64,000 nucleotides of DNA, taken from the NCBI RefSeq assembly GCF_018449775.1, contig NZ_JAAVVB010000001.1:62001-126000 (forward strand). Direction: 5' to 3'. This DNA comes from Mucilaginibacter sp. dw_454. Its GTDB lineage: Bacteria > Bacteroidota > Bacteroidia > Sphingobacteriales > Sphingobacteriaceae. Below, piece by piece: positions 1 to 7,064 of the stretch (positions within the stretch are counted from its first letter, which is position 1; every line of letters begins with the position of its first letter). A program made the translations under genes and the position numbers. Below the pieces are notes generated by a model. That model did no database searches, was not told the origin of the DNA, and saw only the letters and a list, made by a program, of their open reading frames with translations.

Positions 1-1
1 A

Positions 2-241
2 ACCACCAATACCTATGATAATGGTTTTGATGTAACACAGGAAGAAAATTACGAAAATAGAAGCGGACATAAATCTTATTTAGACGGTGTATTAGGCGTA
101 AGCTTTGACCTAAACCGTTGGGTTGATCTGCACGCTCGCTACACCGTAGATTTGGATAAAACAGACTCGTACGGCAATACTTATGTGCCCGACTACCGTA
201 ATCAGGTTTGGCAAATTGGCATAGGCTTCAGATTAAACTAA
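2..241 (+). CDS. C-terminal part of an outer-membrane beta-barrel protein (5' end outside window)
   Basis: The frame is open from the window edge and encodes 79 residues before a TAA stop. The visible part alternates polar and hydrophobic residues (VLGVSFDLNRWVDLHARYTV, then QVWQIGIGFRLN at the end), which is how the last strands of an outer-membrane beta-barrel read. The family cannot be named because the start and most of the barrel lie outside. It is followed by a strong bidirectional terminator and converges on the RRM gene. What is seen is the strand pattern; a porin-like location in the outer membrane is inferred. Confidence 0.7.
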   Translation, partial: TTNTYDNGFDVTQEENYENRSGHKSYLDGVLGVSFDLNRWVDLHARYTVDLDKTDSYGNTYVPDYRNQVWQIGIGFRLN

Positions 242-260
242 TAAATTTATATCAGCATTA

Positions 261-294
261 AAAAAGCCGCTCGGGATATCCGGAGCGGCTTTTT
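261..294. terminator. Bidirectional intrinsic terminator
   Basis: AAAAAGCCGCTC pairs with GAGCGGCTTTTT around a short loop, with A-run on the left and T-run on the right, so it can end transcription from both convergent neighbours (barrel gene on + and RRM gene on -). Confidence 0.85.
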
Positions 295-332
295 CTATTT
301 ATGGTCAGCTAAGCAGCCGATAAATTGTTTAA

Positions 333-821
333 TTAACTATCGTTACGACGATCTTTGCCGTAGTTATCATAACCACTGCTGCGTTCGCGATCTTTGTTGT
401 AACCGCCACCACCGCCTTTTTCGCGGTCCTTACCATAGCTGCCACCGCCGCCGCCATAACCACCACCGCTGCTTTTGTCGCGATTGTAGCCACCGCCACC
501 GCTGTTGCCGCCGCGATAACCGCCACCGCCACCACTAGCACCACGGTAACCACCACCGCCACCCGGGCGCTCGGTACGTTCTTTTTCTTTGGCCTGGCTT
601 ACAGAAATTTCTTTGTCAAGGATGGATTTGCCATCCAGGTTGGTAATTGCGTTTTGCGCTTCGGTGTCGTCGGGCATTTCAACAAAAGCATAACATTTGC
701 TGCGGCCGGTTTCACGATCCATGATAACGTTAGCCGAACTTACATCGCCGTATGGCGCAAATAATTCAGAAACGTCAGCTGACTGATATTGATAAGGCAG
801 CTTGGCGATAAAAATCTTCAT
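333..821 (-). CDS. RRM-domain RNA-binding protein with glycine-rich tail
   Basis: A single RNA recognition motif fills residues 1-79: RNP2 is IFIAKL (3-8) and RNP1 is KCYAFVEM (42-49), with Tyr44 and Phe46 in the usual RNA-stacking positions. Residues 87-162 are a low-complexity tail of GGGGYRG/GGGYG repeats with interspersed Arg, Asp and Lys. This layout matches the small cold-shock-type RRM proteins of Bacteroidota and cyanobacteria, which bind single-stranded RNA in the cytoplasm; a chaperone role at low temperature is inferred from the family. Usual RNP1 has KGFGFV, so Cys43 and Ala45 are substitutions. The gene is monocistronic, bounded by terminators on both sides. The long GC-rich antisense frame over the tail is a codon-bias artefact. 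Confidence 0.93.
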   Translation of the reverse strand: MKIFIAKLPYQYQSADVSELFAPYGDVSSANVIMDRETGRSKCYAFVEMPDDTEAQNAITNLDGKSILDKEISVSQAKEKERTERPGGGGGYRGASGGGGGYRGGNSGGGGYNRDKSSGGGYGGGGGSYGKDREKGGGGGYNKDRERSSGYDNYGKDRRNDS

Positions 822-875
822 TTAAAAAAAAGTTAAAAGTGTGTTTTAGTTTGTAAAGCTAATATAAGAATCCAT

Positions 876-897
876 ATAAAAAGGCATAAAGCCTTCT
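876..897 (-). terminator. Intrinsic terminator after the response regulator
   Basis: Read on the minus strand, AAGGC-TTTAT-GCCTT is followed by a T-run. It lies between the stop of the response regulator and the start of the RRM gene, which share a strand, and so separates the two transcription units. Confidence 0.55.
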
Positions 898-980
898 TTA
901 TCAATACGTATTTTAAATGTTAACAAAGCCCTATATACTTTGTTTGCATTTTTTTAAAACAAAAAGTGAGAAATATTTAA

Positions 981-1340
981 TTAAGAAATCAAGCCATTAA
1001 CCTTCTCAACCAGTTCAGTAAGGTCAAATGGTTTGTTAATTATCGCATCGCAACCATAACCAAATAACTCATCGTCATGGTTAATATAAGCTGAGAAAAT
1101 AATTACGGGGATATCTTTATAGTCGGGGTGACATTTGATCTGCTTACACAATTCGCCGCCGTTAACACCGGCCACACGATAGTCAAGTATAACTAAAGCA
1201 GGTGCAAATTCCAACATCATGGGCATTACCTCATCGCCAACAGAAATGCTTTTCACGTCGAAATTCTCATAAGAGAGCGTTTCGTGAACGATGTCCAGAA
1301 TGTCCTGGTTATCATCTAAAATTAAAATCCGTTTTGACAT
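981..1340 (-). CDS. Single-domain response regulator (CheY-like)
   Basis: The 119-residue product is just a receiver domain. The acidic pair is Asp9-Asp10, the phospho-acceptor Asp53 (in VILDYRVAG), the switch Ser83 (in VIIFSA) and the conserved Lys103 (in NKPFD). There is no output domain, so it must act by protein contact or in a phosphorelay; the partner kinase is not nearby. A second stand-alone receiver lies at 34.6-34.9 kb. Monocistronic, with its own terminator downstream. Family assignment is secure, target unknown. Confidence 0.93.
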   Translation of the reverse strand: MSKRILILDDNQDILDIVHETLSYENFDVKSISVGDEVMPMMLEFAPALVILDYRVAGVNGGELCKQIKCHPDYKDIPVIIFSAYINHDDELFGYGCDAIINKPFDLTELVEKVNGLIS

Positions 1341-1448
1341 GATGGAGTTAAAGGTTTCGGAAAAAAAATAAATCGTTTAAATAAATAGTGCTTCGGAAAG
1401 GTAACGACTGTGCGCTGAAATTTTATTCGAATTGTTGTAATTCAAAGA

Positions 1449-1498
1449 TAGCGGATTATTTTATAATATAATAAGTTAATTAGTAATAAAATCCGTTA
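1449..1498. other. AT-rich imperfect hairpin
   Basis: TAGCGGATTATTTTA and TAATAAAATCCGTTA are near-complementary across a roughly 20-nt AT-rich loop in the gap downstream of the Omp85-like gene and upstream of the response regulator. It may act as a weak terminator for the barrel gene; nothing else is seen in this 212-nt gap. Confidence 0.35.
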
Positions 1499-1552
1499 TT
1501 TTTTGGTTACAGGCCAAAATGTGGCTTTACGATGTTTAAATGATGTTTTATT

Positions 1553-2773
1553 TTAAAAAGCCTCGCCCAGATTAAGAATGATAGCCGAGTAGTCGCGGCT
1601 GCGACCATAATCTATACCAATATTGGTGCCCGATTTTTTGTTGAATTTAACCCGCAAGCCCGCGCCGCCAGCCGGATTCCAATACTTAAATTGCCGGCTG
1701 TTAATCTGGCTGGCCGAGTTGATATTGGTAAATGCAACAAAGCCCAATAGCCCATCATCGGTTATATCACGGCGATATTCGGTTTCAAAATAAATCAAAC
1801 TTTCGCCACGATAGCGGTTCTGCGCAATACCGCGACCTGAACGTTGGTAAGGGTCCATACCGATAGAGGGTAAGCTTAGATAAGGGGTGCCAGATGATAA
1901 AGATGTCCAGTAAAAACTCCAAAAGGCGAGCATGTTTTTGGGGCCGGAATTTGATAGCGACAAGTATTTGCGAACATCGACATACAATGATTGCCAGTTA
2001 TTATCGCTACCCAAAAAAGATGGACTATAGCGATAGATTAAGTTACCGTACCAACCTGGTATTGGATTGAGCAGATTGTTGCGTGTATCATACAGCAAAT
2101 TCAAACTCGGACCTGAGGAAAACGAGTTTTCTTCTGACGAGGTACCAAATTTGTAATTGGTAAATTGGGCCAGCGATTTGGGATTTCCGTTATCGCTTTC
2201 AATATCCATATAATAGTCCAGGTTGTAACCTATACCGGCGAAGAAGTAAGGGGTGATGCGTTTAAGTACGCTTTGGTAAAAGCGCAAATAAACATAATCC
2301 ACCAAAAATTTATCGCTTGAGGGCTGGCCACCACCCAATCCCCAGGTATACTGCGGATATTTTAATAAACGCGTGTCTCCTTGTATATTATAGCTATTAG
2401 CGTTTAGCCAGATATTGGAGTGAATGGGTAAACCATACCTGCCTTTAAAATTAAGATAAGGCGCAAAGGTAACTGTCGAAAGATAGGTGTCTGACGGATC
2501 GCCCAGGTAATAACCTGCGGTGGTAGAAGTGATGAGCATCCGGTGATCATTGATCCCCGATTCTGATACGGGTAATATGGAGAAATATAATTTCTTTTTT
2601 TCCTGCGGGGATATTTTGCGCGGCTGAATATTGACAAATGATCTAACCAGGTCAATCAGATCTTTTTTCTCAACGGTGTCTATCGGGCGATACTTTGCAG
2701 AGCTGTTATCATTTTGCGCCATCAACAAAAAGGGCAATAAACATAACGCAACTGTAAGTAAAGCTTTACCCAT
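1553..2773 (-). CDS. Omp85/BamA-TamA superfamily outer-membrane barrel protein without POTRA domains
   Basis: A cleavable signal peptide (MGKALLTVALCLLPFLLMAQ) is followed by about 60 residues and then a barrel that ends in a C-terminal Phe (LGEAF), the outer-membrane assembly signal. The stretch GIAQNRYRGESL around residue 325 resembles the conserved RG motif of the Omp85 extracellular loop 6, and TEYRRDITDDGLLGFVAFT is the strand that follows it in surface-antigen D15 domains. At 406 residues it is too short for POTRA repeats, so a role in assembling other proteins is doubtful; patatin-free, POTRA-less Omp85 barrels of this size are frequent in Bacteroidota and their cargo is unknown. Transcribed alone. 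Confidence 0.85.
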   Translation of the reverse strand: MGKALLTVALCLLPFLLMAQNDNSSAKYRPIDTVEKKDLIDLVRSFVNIQPRKISPQEKKKLYFSILPVSESGINDHRMLITSTTAGYYLGDPSDTYLSTVTFAPYLNFKGRYGLPIHSNIWLNANSYNIQGDTRLLKYPQYTWGLGGGQPSSDKFLVDYVYLRFYQSVLKRITPYFFAGIGYNLDYYMDIESDNGNPKSLAQFTNYKFGTSSEENSFSSGPSLNLLYDTRNNLLNPIPGWYGNLIYRYSPSFLGSDNNWQSLYVDVRKYLSLSNSGPKNMLAFWSFYWTSLSSGTPYLSLPSIGMDPYQRSGRGIAQNRYRGESLIYFETEYRRDITDDGLLGFVAFTNINSASQINSRQFKYWNPAGGAGLRVKFNKKSGTNIGIDYGRSRDYSAIILNLGEAF

Positions 2774-2811
2774 GCAAAATAAAACGTAGTTTAAGAGGCT
2801 TTAATATAGCT

Positions 2812-2846
2812 AAAAAAAGAAGAGCCCGCAAAAACATTGCGGGCTC
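2812..2846 (-). terminator. Intrinsic terminator of the glycine-zipper gene
   Basis: GAGCCCGCA and TGCGGGCTC form a perfect 9-bp stem around a 7-nt loop; on the minus strand a run of seven T follows. It sits 15 nt after the stop of the glycine-zipper gene. Confidence 0.85.
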
Positions 2847-2860
2847 AGGGTTTAATCAAG

Positions 2861-3190
2861 TTATCGTCTTGACGGCGCTCTGTAAACGTAAGCGTTAGGG
2901 TAATGCCCATGTCTACGATAATACGCCGAGCGATATGCTGCTCTTCTTCTTTTTTCAACGGCTTTACGGTGCTCATTGCCAATGATGTAACCACCGCCGG
3001 CGCCTACAGCGCCACCTATTAAGGCACCGCCAACACCATGGCCAATAATACCGCCTACTACAGCGCCGCCGGCACCGCCAATAATAGCGCCTTTGCCTTG
3101 CGAGCTGATTTTATGTTGTGCTTGTGCAAAATTGGCTGATGTCAAAATAAATGAAGCAATGATGCCTGTATATAATATTAACTTTTTCAT
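2861..3190 (-). CDS. Glycine-zipper (YMGG-like) exported protein
   Basis: The start was set at the ATG of MKKLILYTGIIASF because it gives a clean signal peptide cleaved near AQAQ; a longer reading frame upstream adds a non-signal-like stretch. The mature protein has a glycine-zipper block (residues about 33-68: GAIIGGAGGAVVGGIIG repeats with small residues every fourth position), which in this family forms packed helical hairpins in or on membranes, followed by a basic Arg/Tyr-rich tail (YRSAYYRRHGHYP). 109 residues. Glycine-zipper lipoproteins are often stress-induced envelope proteins; that role is inferred only from the family. The tail resembles the Tyr/Arg/His-rich exported peptides near 46 kb. 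Confidence 0.85.
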   Translation of the reverse strand: MKKLILYTGIIASFILTSANFAQAQHKISSQGKGAIIGGAGGAVVGGIIGHGVGGALIGGAVGAGGGYIIGNEHRKAVEKRRRAAYRSAYYRRHGHYPNAYVYRAPSRR

Positions 3191-3358
3191 GATAAAATAA
3201 TATTTAGTTATAATATCTAAATCAAATAACACGCCAAAAATTAAATGAGATAAACAGAACGCAGTGGCAATTTTGGTTTGTATATTTTAATAGTCATAAT
3301 TCGATATGATAGCAGAAATTAATAGCTAAAATCTCATCTTTGCCCAAAATTCGAATAA

Positions 3359-4606
3359 ATGACTGCAGCAGCTGCCATGACAAAAAAGCGTTATTTCTTT
3401 ACGGTACTGATATTAGGGTCGCTCACGGCGTTAGGTCCGTTTTCTATAGATATGTATTTGCCGGGCTTTCCCGCTATTGCCAAATCACTTCATACTACTA
3501 CCGCGCAGGTTTCGCTATCGTTGTCAAGTTTCTTTATTGGGCTTGCCGCCGGGCAGTTACTGTATGGCCCTTTGCTGGATAGGTTTGGGCGTAAAAAGCC
3601 TTTGTACATAGGCTTGGTGGTTTACCTTATCACTTCGGTGGGCTGTTATTTTTGCGGCGATATTAACAGCATGATTGTGCTTCGTTTTATCCAGGCTATT
3701 GGCGCATGTGCAGCGGGCGTAGCCTCCATGACCATGGTGCGCGATATTTTTCCGCTTGATCAGAATGCTAAGATCTTTGCCTTGCTGATATTGATCCTGG
3801 GTGCATCGCCCATGATAGCGCCTACAGTGGGCGGTTATATAACCGCTTATTGGGGGTGGCATTTAATATTTGTAGTGTTGGGGGCTATGGCACTGTGTAT
3901 TCTTCTTACGGTAATCTTCTTTTTGCCGGAGAGTTACAAGCCCAACCCAAATCATTCATTAAAGCCTGGTCCAATAATCAATAGCTTTTTAGGGGTGATC
4001 AAAAATCCGCAGTTTTATACTTACGCTTTTGCCGGCGCTTTCTCTTTTGCCAGCCTTTTTGTGTATGTATCGGCTTCACCGATTGTATTTATGGAAATAT
4101 TTAAAGTAAGCGCCAAAACCTACGGCTGGATCTTTGCCGGTCTCTCTGTCGGCTTTATTGGTGCCAGCCAGGTGAATAACCTGCTGTTAAAAAAATATAA
4201 AAGCGAGCAAATCATCTGGGTAGCGCTAACGGTTCAGGTTATAACCGCGTTGGTATTTCTGATTGGCAGTTATTACGGTTGGTATGGTATTGCGGGCACT
4301 ATTGCTATTACTTTCGTGATGTTATGCTGTGTAGGAACACTAAATCCTAATGCATCAGCCTTGTCGCTTGCCCCGTTTGAGCATAACGCCGGTACCGCAT
4401 CTTCCTTGCTTGGAGCGATGCAACTAGGTCTAGGCGCGATGATGACTTTGGGCATCGGGATTTTTAAAAGTAATTCTTCTGTTCCTATGGCGGGCATTAT
4501 GATAACTACTTCTGTGATTGGTTTCTTAATCTTGTTCTTTGGCCGTAAACGGATTGTTAACAAGGTTGATGTGAGTGAGGGTGGAGCGGTTGGAATGGCG
4601 CATTAG
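3359..4606 (+). CDS. Bcr/CflA-family MFS drug efflux transporter
   Basis: Twelve hydrophobic segments span 415 residues. The N-terminal signature SIDMYLPGFPAIA, the MFS motif A GPLLDRFGRKKPL between helices 2 and 3, and the motif-C-like GASPMIAPTVGG in helix 5 are all typical of the Bcr/CflA group, proton antiporters that expel drugs, sulfonamides or cysteine. An ATG six codons downstream (MTKKRYFF) is an equally plausible start. A 7/8 match to TAnnTTTG (CATCTTTG) ends 17 nt before the ATG. It converges on the clpP operon with a palindromic repeat in between. Substrate not deducible. Confidence 0.9.
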   Translation: MTAAAAMTKKRYFFTVLILGSLTALGPFSIDMYLPGFPAIAKSLHTTTAQVSLSLSSFFIGLAAGQLLYGPLLDRFGRKKPLYIGLVVYLITSVGCYFCGDINSMIVLRFIQAIGACAAGVASMTMVRDIFPLDQNAKIFALLILILGASPMIAPTVGGYITAYWGWHLIFVVLGAMALCILLTVIFFLPESYKPNPNHSLKPGPIINSFLGVIKNPQFYTYAFAGAFSFASLFVYVSASPIVFMEIFKVSAKTYGWIFAGLSVGFIGASQVNNLLLKKYKSEQIIWVALTVQVITALVFLIGSYYGWYGIAGTIAITFVMLCCVGTLNPNASALSLAPFEHNAGTASSLLGAMQLGLGAMMTLGIGIFKSNSSVPMAGIMITTSVIGFLILFFGRKRIVNKVDVSEGGAVGMAH

Positions 4607-4611
4607 TATAA

Positions 4612-4698
4612 TTTGTCATTGCGAGCGTAGCGCGGCAATCGCAAGCAGAAAAGCTTAACGCGTACGATTGCTTCGTCGTTCCTCCTCGCAATGACAAA
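4612..4698. repeat. GTCAT-type palindromic intergenic element (family A)
   Basis: TTTGTCATTGCGAG at the left end and CTCGCAATGACAAA at the right end are exact reverse complements; the arms continue as CGTAGCGCGGCAATCGC versus a related GATTGCTTCGTCGTTCC. It lies between convergent genes, where it could also act as a two-way terminator. Relatives lie at 31.7, 47.6 and 53.1 kb. Confidence 0.85.
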
Positions 4699-4702
4699 AA
4701 AA

Positions 4703-5386
4703 TCATACCAACACCTCATCTATTACCCCAAATTCTTTAGCCTCACTGGCTACCATCCAATGGTCGCGGTCGCAAACATCGTGGACGCGCTGGTAGTCCT
4801 GGCCGCTATGTTTGGCAATGATATCGTACAGTTCTTTTTTAACTTTGAGTACCTGGTTGGCGGTAATCTCAATGTCTGACGCCTGACCCTGCACACCACC
4901 CAGCGGTTGATGCAGCATCACGCGAGAGTGGGCGAGGGCGCTGCGTTTACCTTTGGCACCGCCACAAAGTAATATAGCTCCAAAAGAAAGCGCCATGCCA
5001 GTACAAATCGTCGCCACATCGGGGCTAACCAATTGCATAGTATCATATATACCAAACCCGGCATAAACCTCGCCGCCCGGCGAATTAATGTACATATTGA
5101 TGTCCTTCTTTGCATCTGTCGATTGCAGGAACAGTAACTGTGCTTGTATGATATTAGCAATATTAGCCTCAACAGCTGCACCCATAAAAATAATACGGTC
5201 CATCATCAACCTGGAGAATACATCCATTTGCGATACCCGCAGCTCGCGTTCCTCGGTAATATAGGGGGTCATTGCTTGGGGTAGGGCGCTCTTTTCAACC
5301 GCCGAAATATATTGGTCAACCCCGGCAGACGGGACATAGCAGTGCCCCACCGCAAATTTGCGGAACTCGTTTTTATCAATTTTCAT
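4703..5386 (-). CDS. clpP: ClpP-family serine protease (probable second ClpP)
   Basis: The fold is recognisable along its whole 227 residues. The catalytic triad is intact: Ser134 in TGMALSFGA, His159 in MLHQPLGG and Asp208 in DRDHWM. The ring-contact region QGQASDIEI is conserved. In ordinary bacterial ClpP the serine motif reads GxAASMGA, so Leu133 and Phe135 beside the nucleophile are changed. No clpX, clpA or trigger factor gene is near; instead it is third in an operon after an ECF sigma factor and a small soluble protein, 12 nt after the latter. It is therefore probably a paralogue of the housekeeping ClpP, possibly devoted to regulated proteolysis. Needs a Clp ATPase partner encoded elsewhere. 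Confidence 0.92.
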   Translation of the reverse strand: MKIDKNEFRKFAVGHCYVPSAGVDQYISAVEKSALPQAMTPYITEERELRVSQMDVFSRLMMDRIIFMGAAVEANIANIIQAQLLFLQSTDAKKDINMYINSPGGEVYAGFGIYDTMQLVSPDVATICTGMALSFGAILLCGGAKGKRSALAHSRVMLHQPLGGVQGQASDIEITANQVLKVKKELYDIIAKHSGQDYQRVHDVCDRDHWMVASEAKEFGVIDEVLV

Positions 5387-5397
5387 AAAATTTTGAT

Positions 5398-5670
5398 TTA
5401 TTGTTTACTAAAAAGCTGCCTTATTTTTTGGCTGAAGCTTCGGTACTGAGGCTGTGTAAAAAGTTGTTGGTGCAGGGTCTCAATCTCGGCTTTTAATTGT
5501 TTGCGCGCGTATTGTTTAATTATGCCATAGGTTTTTTGCTGCCAGATTACCTTATCGGCTAGTTCATTGTTCAGCATCAATTTGGCCTCAAATAATAAAG
5601 CTTCACCCGGTGTAGCCGTTTTCAAAATAATGGCTTCAATTTGTTGGGTTTCATTCCATGAAGTCGTCAT
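5398..5670 (-). CDS. Small soluble protein encoded between ECF sigma factor and ClpP
   Basis: Ninety residues, no signal peptide and no membrane helix, predicted mostly helical (TPGEALLFEAKLMLNNELA, then KQLKAEIETLHQQLF) with a basic C-terminus. Its start lies inside the sigma gene (20-nt overlap), pointing to translational coupling and to a joint function. The position directly after an ECF sigma gene is where anti-sigma factors sit, and the segment GEALLFEAKLMLNNELADKV loosely recalls the N-terminal sigma-binding helices of such proteins, but no zinc-binding HxxxCxxC motif and no transmembrane segment are present. Function not recognised; cytoplasmic sigma partner or ClpP substrate are inferences. 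Confidence 0.8.
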   Translation of the reverse strand: MTTSWNETQQIEAIILKTATPGEALLFEAKLMLNNELADKVIWQQKTYGIIKQYARKQLKAEIETLHQQLFTQPQYRSFSQKIRQLFSKQ

Positions 5671-6181
5671 ACGCCAAGGCTTTTTCTTTAATGGTTTCTC
5701 TTACTTTTTCAAGGCACTTGTATTTTTGCACGGTAGCGCTGCGTACACCCGAGTAGCCAAACTCTTCGGCAATTTCGCCTAGCGGTAACTCGTCGTAATA
5801 AAAGCTTTTGAGCAGCTCCATACACTTTTGTCCGGCAGTACTTAAAAAACGCATCAGTTTGTTGTTGGATGGGTTTTCTTCTTGTTCATCAAAAGCTACA
5901 TCCAGGTCTGTTAATGGCAAGTTTGAACGGGTTTGACGGTATCTTTTCAGCCATAAATTTTTAGCAATGCCTACCAGGTAAGCCGTATCATTATTTAAAA
6001 CTGACGGCTGCGCAACGGCCTTTTCATAATAAATAACCAATGCATCCTGAAAAACATCTTTAGCCTCATCAAAACTACCGCCCATGCGGGCAATGTATTT
6101 TGCTACCGCCGGGAAAGCGCTTTTGTATAAGTGGATAAAAAGCTCCTGCCGCTGCGTCTGTTTGTTGCTGATGCTTTGCAT
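5651..6181 (-). CDS. ECF-type RNA polymerase sigma-70 factor
   Basis: Region 2 covers about residues 15-85 (GSFDEAKDVFQDALVIYYEKA, then AYLVGIAKNLWLKRYR for promoter melting and -10 contact); region 4 covers about 112-165 and contains a helix-turn-helix (DELPLGEIAEEFGYSG...SATVQKYKCLEKVR). There is no region 1.1 or 3, as usual for ECF factors; 176 residues is a normal length. First gene of a three-gene operon ending in ClpP. The linker region is acidic (AFDEQEENPSNN). Its target promoters and trigger are unknown; autoregulation of the operon would be typical of ECF factors. Confidence 0.93.
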   Translation of the reverse strand: MQSISNKQTQRQELFIHLYKSAFPAVAKYIARMGGSFDEAKDVFQDALVIYYEKAVAQPSVLNNDTAYLVGIAKNLWLKRYRQTRSNLPLTDLDVAFDEQEENPSNNKLMRFLSTAGQKCMELLKSFYYDELPLGEIAEEFGYSGVRSATVQKYKCLEKVRETIKEKALAYDDFME

Positions 6182-6244
6182 ATTGGTGTCTCTTTATATC
6201 GATGTGTCGAAAAGGAGGGAAGTATCACCTTTTATTAAAAAAAA

Positions 6245-6637
6245 TTATTCTTTTACCGCCGTAACTTCAGATCCATCCTTGCCTTTGGTAGAGAAAATGA
6301 TCTGCTTATCATTAAAATTCTCGATATAAAACGGAAACTCCCGCGTTGTTCCATCGGTCAATATTTCTTTGTATTTAATGTTCTGGCCGTCAATTTTAAA
6401 GGTACCATGCGACAACGTTTTGCCGTCCCAGTTAATGATCAGGCTATCTTTGTCAGTGAACTCGATATAAGGTTTTTGCAAGGCCAACGTTTCTCTGCCG
6501 ACGCTATCCGGCGGGTCTGCAAGCGGGTTGCGCACCCTGATGTATGTCCATTTGCCGTAAAGTTTTTCGGGCGATGCAGATGGTTTACAAGCGGCGAAAC
6601 ATAAAGTAATTGCCAAAAAGATAAATAGGGTTTTCAT
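6245..6637 (-). CDS. Lipocalin-like lipoprotein
   Basis: A lipoprotein signal peptide ends in the lipobox CFAAC (Cys16), so the product is lipid-anchored to a membrane. The mature region starts with the LYGKWTYIR motif of lipocalin-like Bacteroidota proteins and continues as short beta-strands (YIEFTDKDSLIINWDGKTL, FKIDGQNIKYKEI), fitting a small eight-stranded barrel of about 110 residues. Ligand unknown. It lies upstream of the sigma/ClpP operon on the same strand with a 63-nt gap, so partial co-transcription is possible but not shown. Confidence 0.8.
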   Translation of the reverse strand: MKTLFIFLAITLCFAACKPSASPEKLYGKWTYIRVRNPLADPPDSVGRETLALQKPYIEFTDKDSLIINWDGKTLSHGTFKIDGQNIKYKEILTDGTTREFPFYIENFNDKQIIFSTKGKDGSEVTAVKE

Positions 6638-6716
6638 AATAAATCATCCCTTGATTTTAGAGGATGTTATGGGCTAAGTTACAAACTCGCACATGAATGC
6701 AGATGATCCACGCAAA

Positions 6717-6869
6717 TTAGCTGTGTTTTTTCTGCTCTTTCTGTAATTTTTGCTCAGCCTTTTTAACCTCGTCCTTTTCGCTCAGCGGGAAATCAGTCTC
6801 AATTTTTGGCGATTTGGAACCCCTTTTTACAGATGCAGGATCGGTTGGTGTTACTTTCGGCGTCTTCAT
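6717..6869 (-). CDS. Small highly charged protein (50 residues)
   Basis: This short gene was found by reading the gap between the lipoprotein and the Mla operon. It begins ATG AAG ACG CCG AAA and ends TAA. The product is rich in Lys, Glu, Ser and Pro (KTPKVTPTDPASVKRGSKSP, then a helical EKDEVKKAEQKLQKEQKK tail), with no hydrophobic segment. Support is the coding-like composition, ATG start and absence of any competing frame. It might be intrinsically disordered with a C-terminal amphipathic helix. No family recognised and function unknown. Confidence 0.55.
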   Translation of the reverse strand: MKTPKVTPTDPASVKRGSKSPKIETDFPLSEKDEVKKAEQKLQKEQKKHS

Positions 6870-6962
6870 GGTTATGATTTAATGTGCAGGTAGTAAGTAT
6901 CCCTGCTTATTTATTAAACTTTTGAAAACGGAAAGTGTTTTTGAGGATTTCTGTTAACATCA

Positions 6963-7044
6963 TTGTCATCCTGAGCGTAGCGAAGGATCTTATACGATTT
7001 ACTCATCGCTTAAATAAGATTCTTCGCTCCGCTCAGAATGACAA
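6963..7044. repeat. GTCAT-type palindromic intergenic element (family B', GTCATCCTGAGCG)
   Basis: TTGTCATCCTGAGCGTAGCG and, at the other end, CGCTCAGAATGACAA are near-perfect reverse complements; the arms extend through GAAGGATCTTAT versus ATAAGATTCTTC. The central 20 nt are not paired. It lies just downstream of the mlaD stop on the same strand. Confidence 0.85.
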
Positions 7045-7064
7045 ACTTTTTATCTAAGCTAAAC

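Noticed and set aside
329..562. Long Ala/Val-rich minus-strand frame over the glycine repeats
   Set aside because: It is the shifted-frame reading of GGN codons in the RRM tail; no start context and no independent signal.
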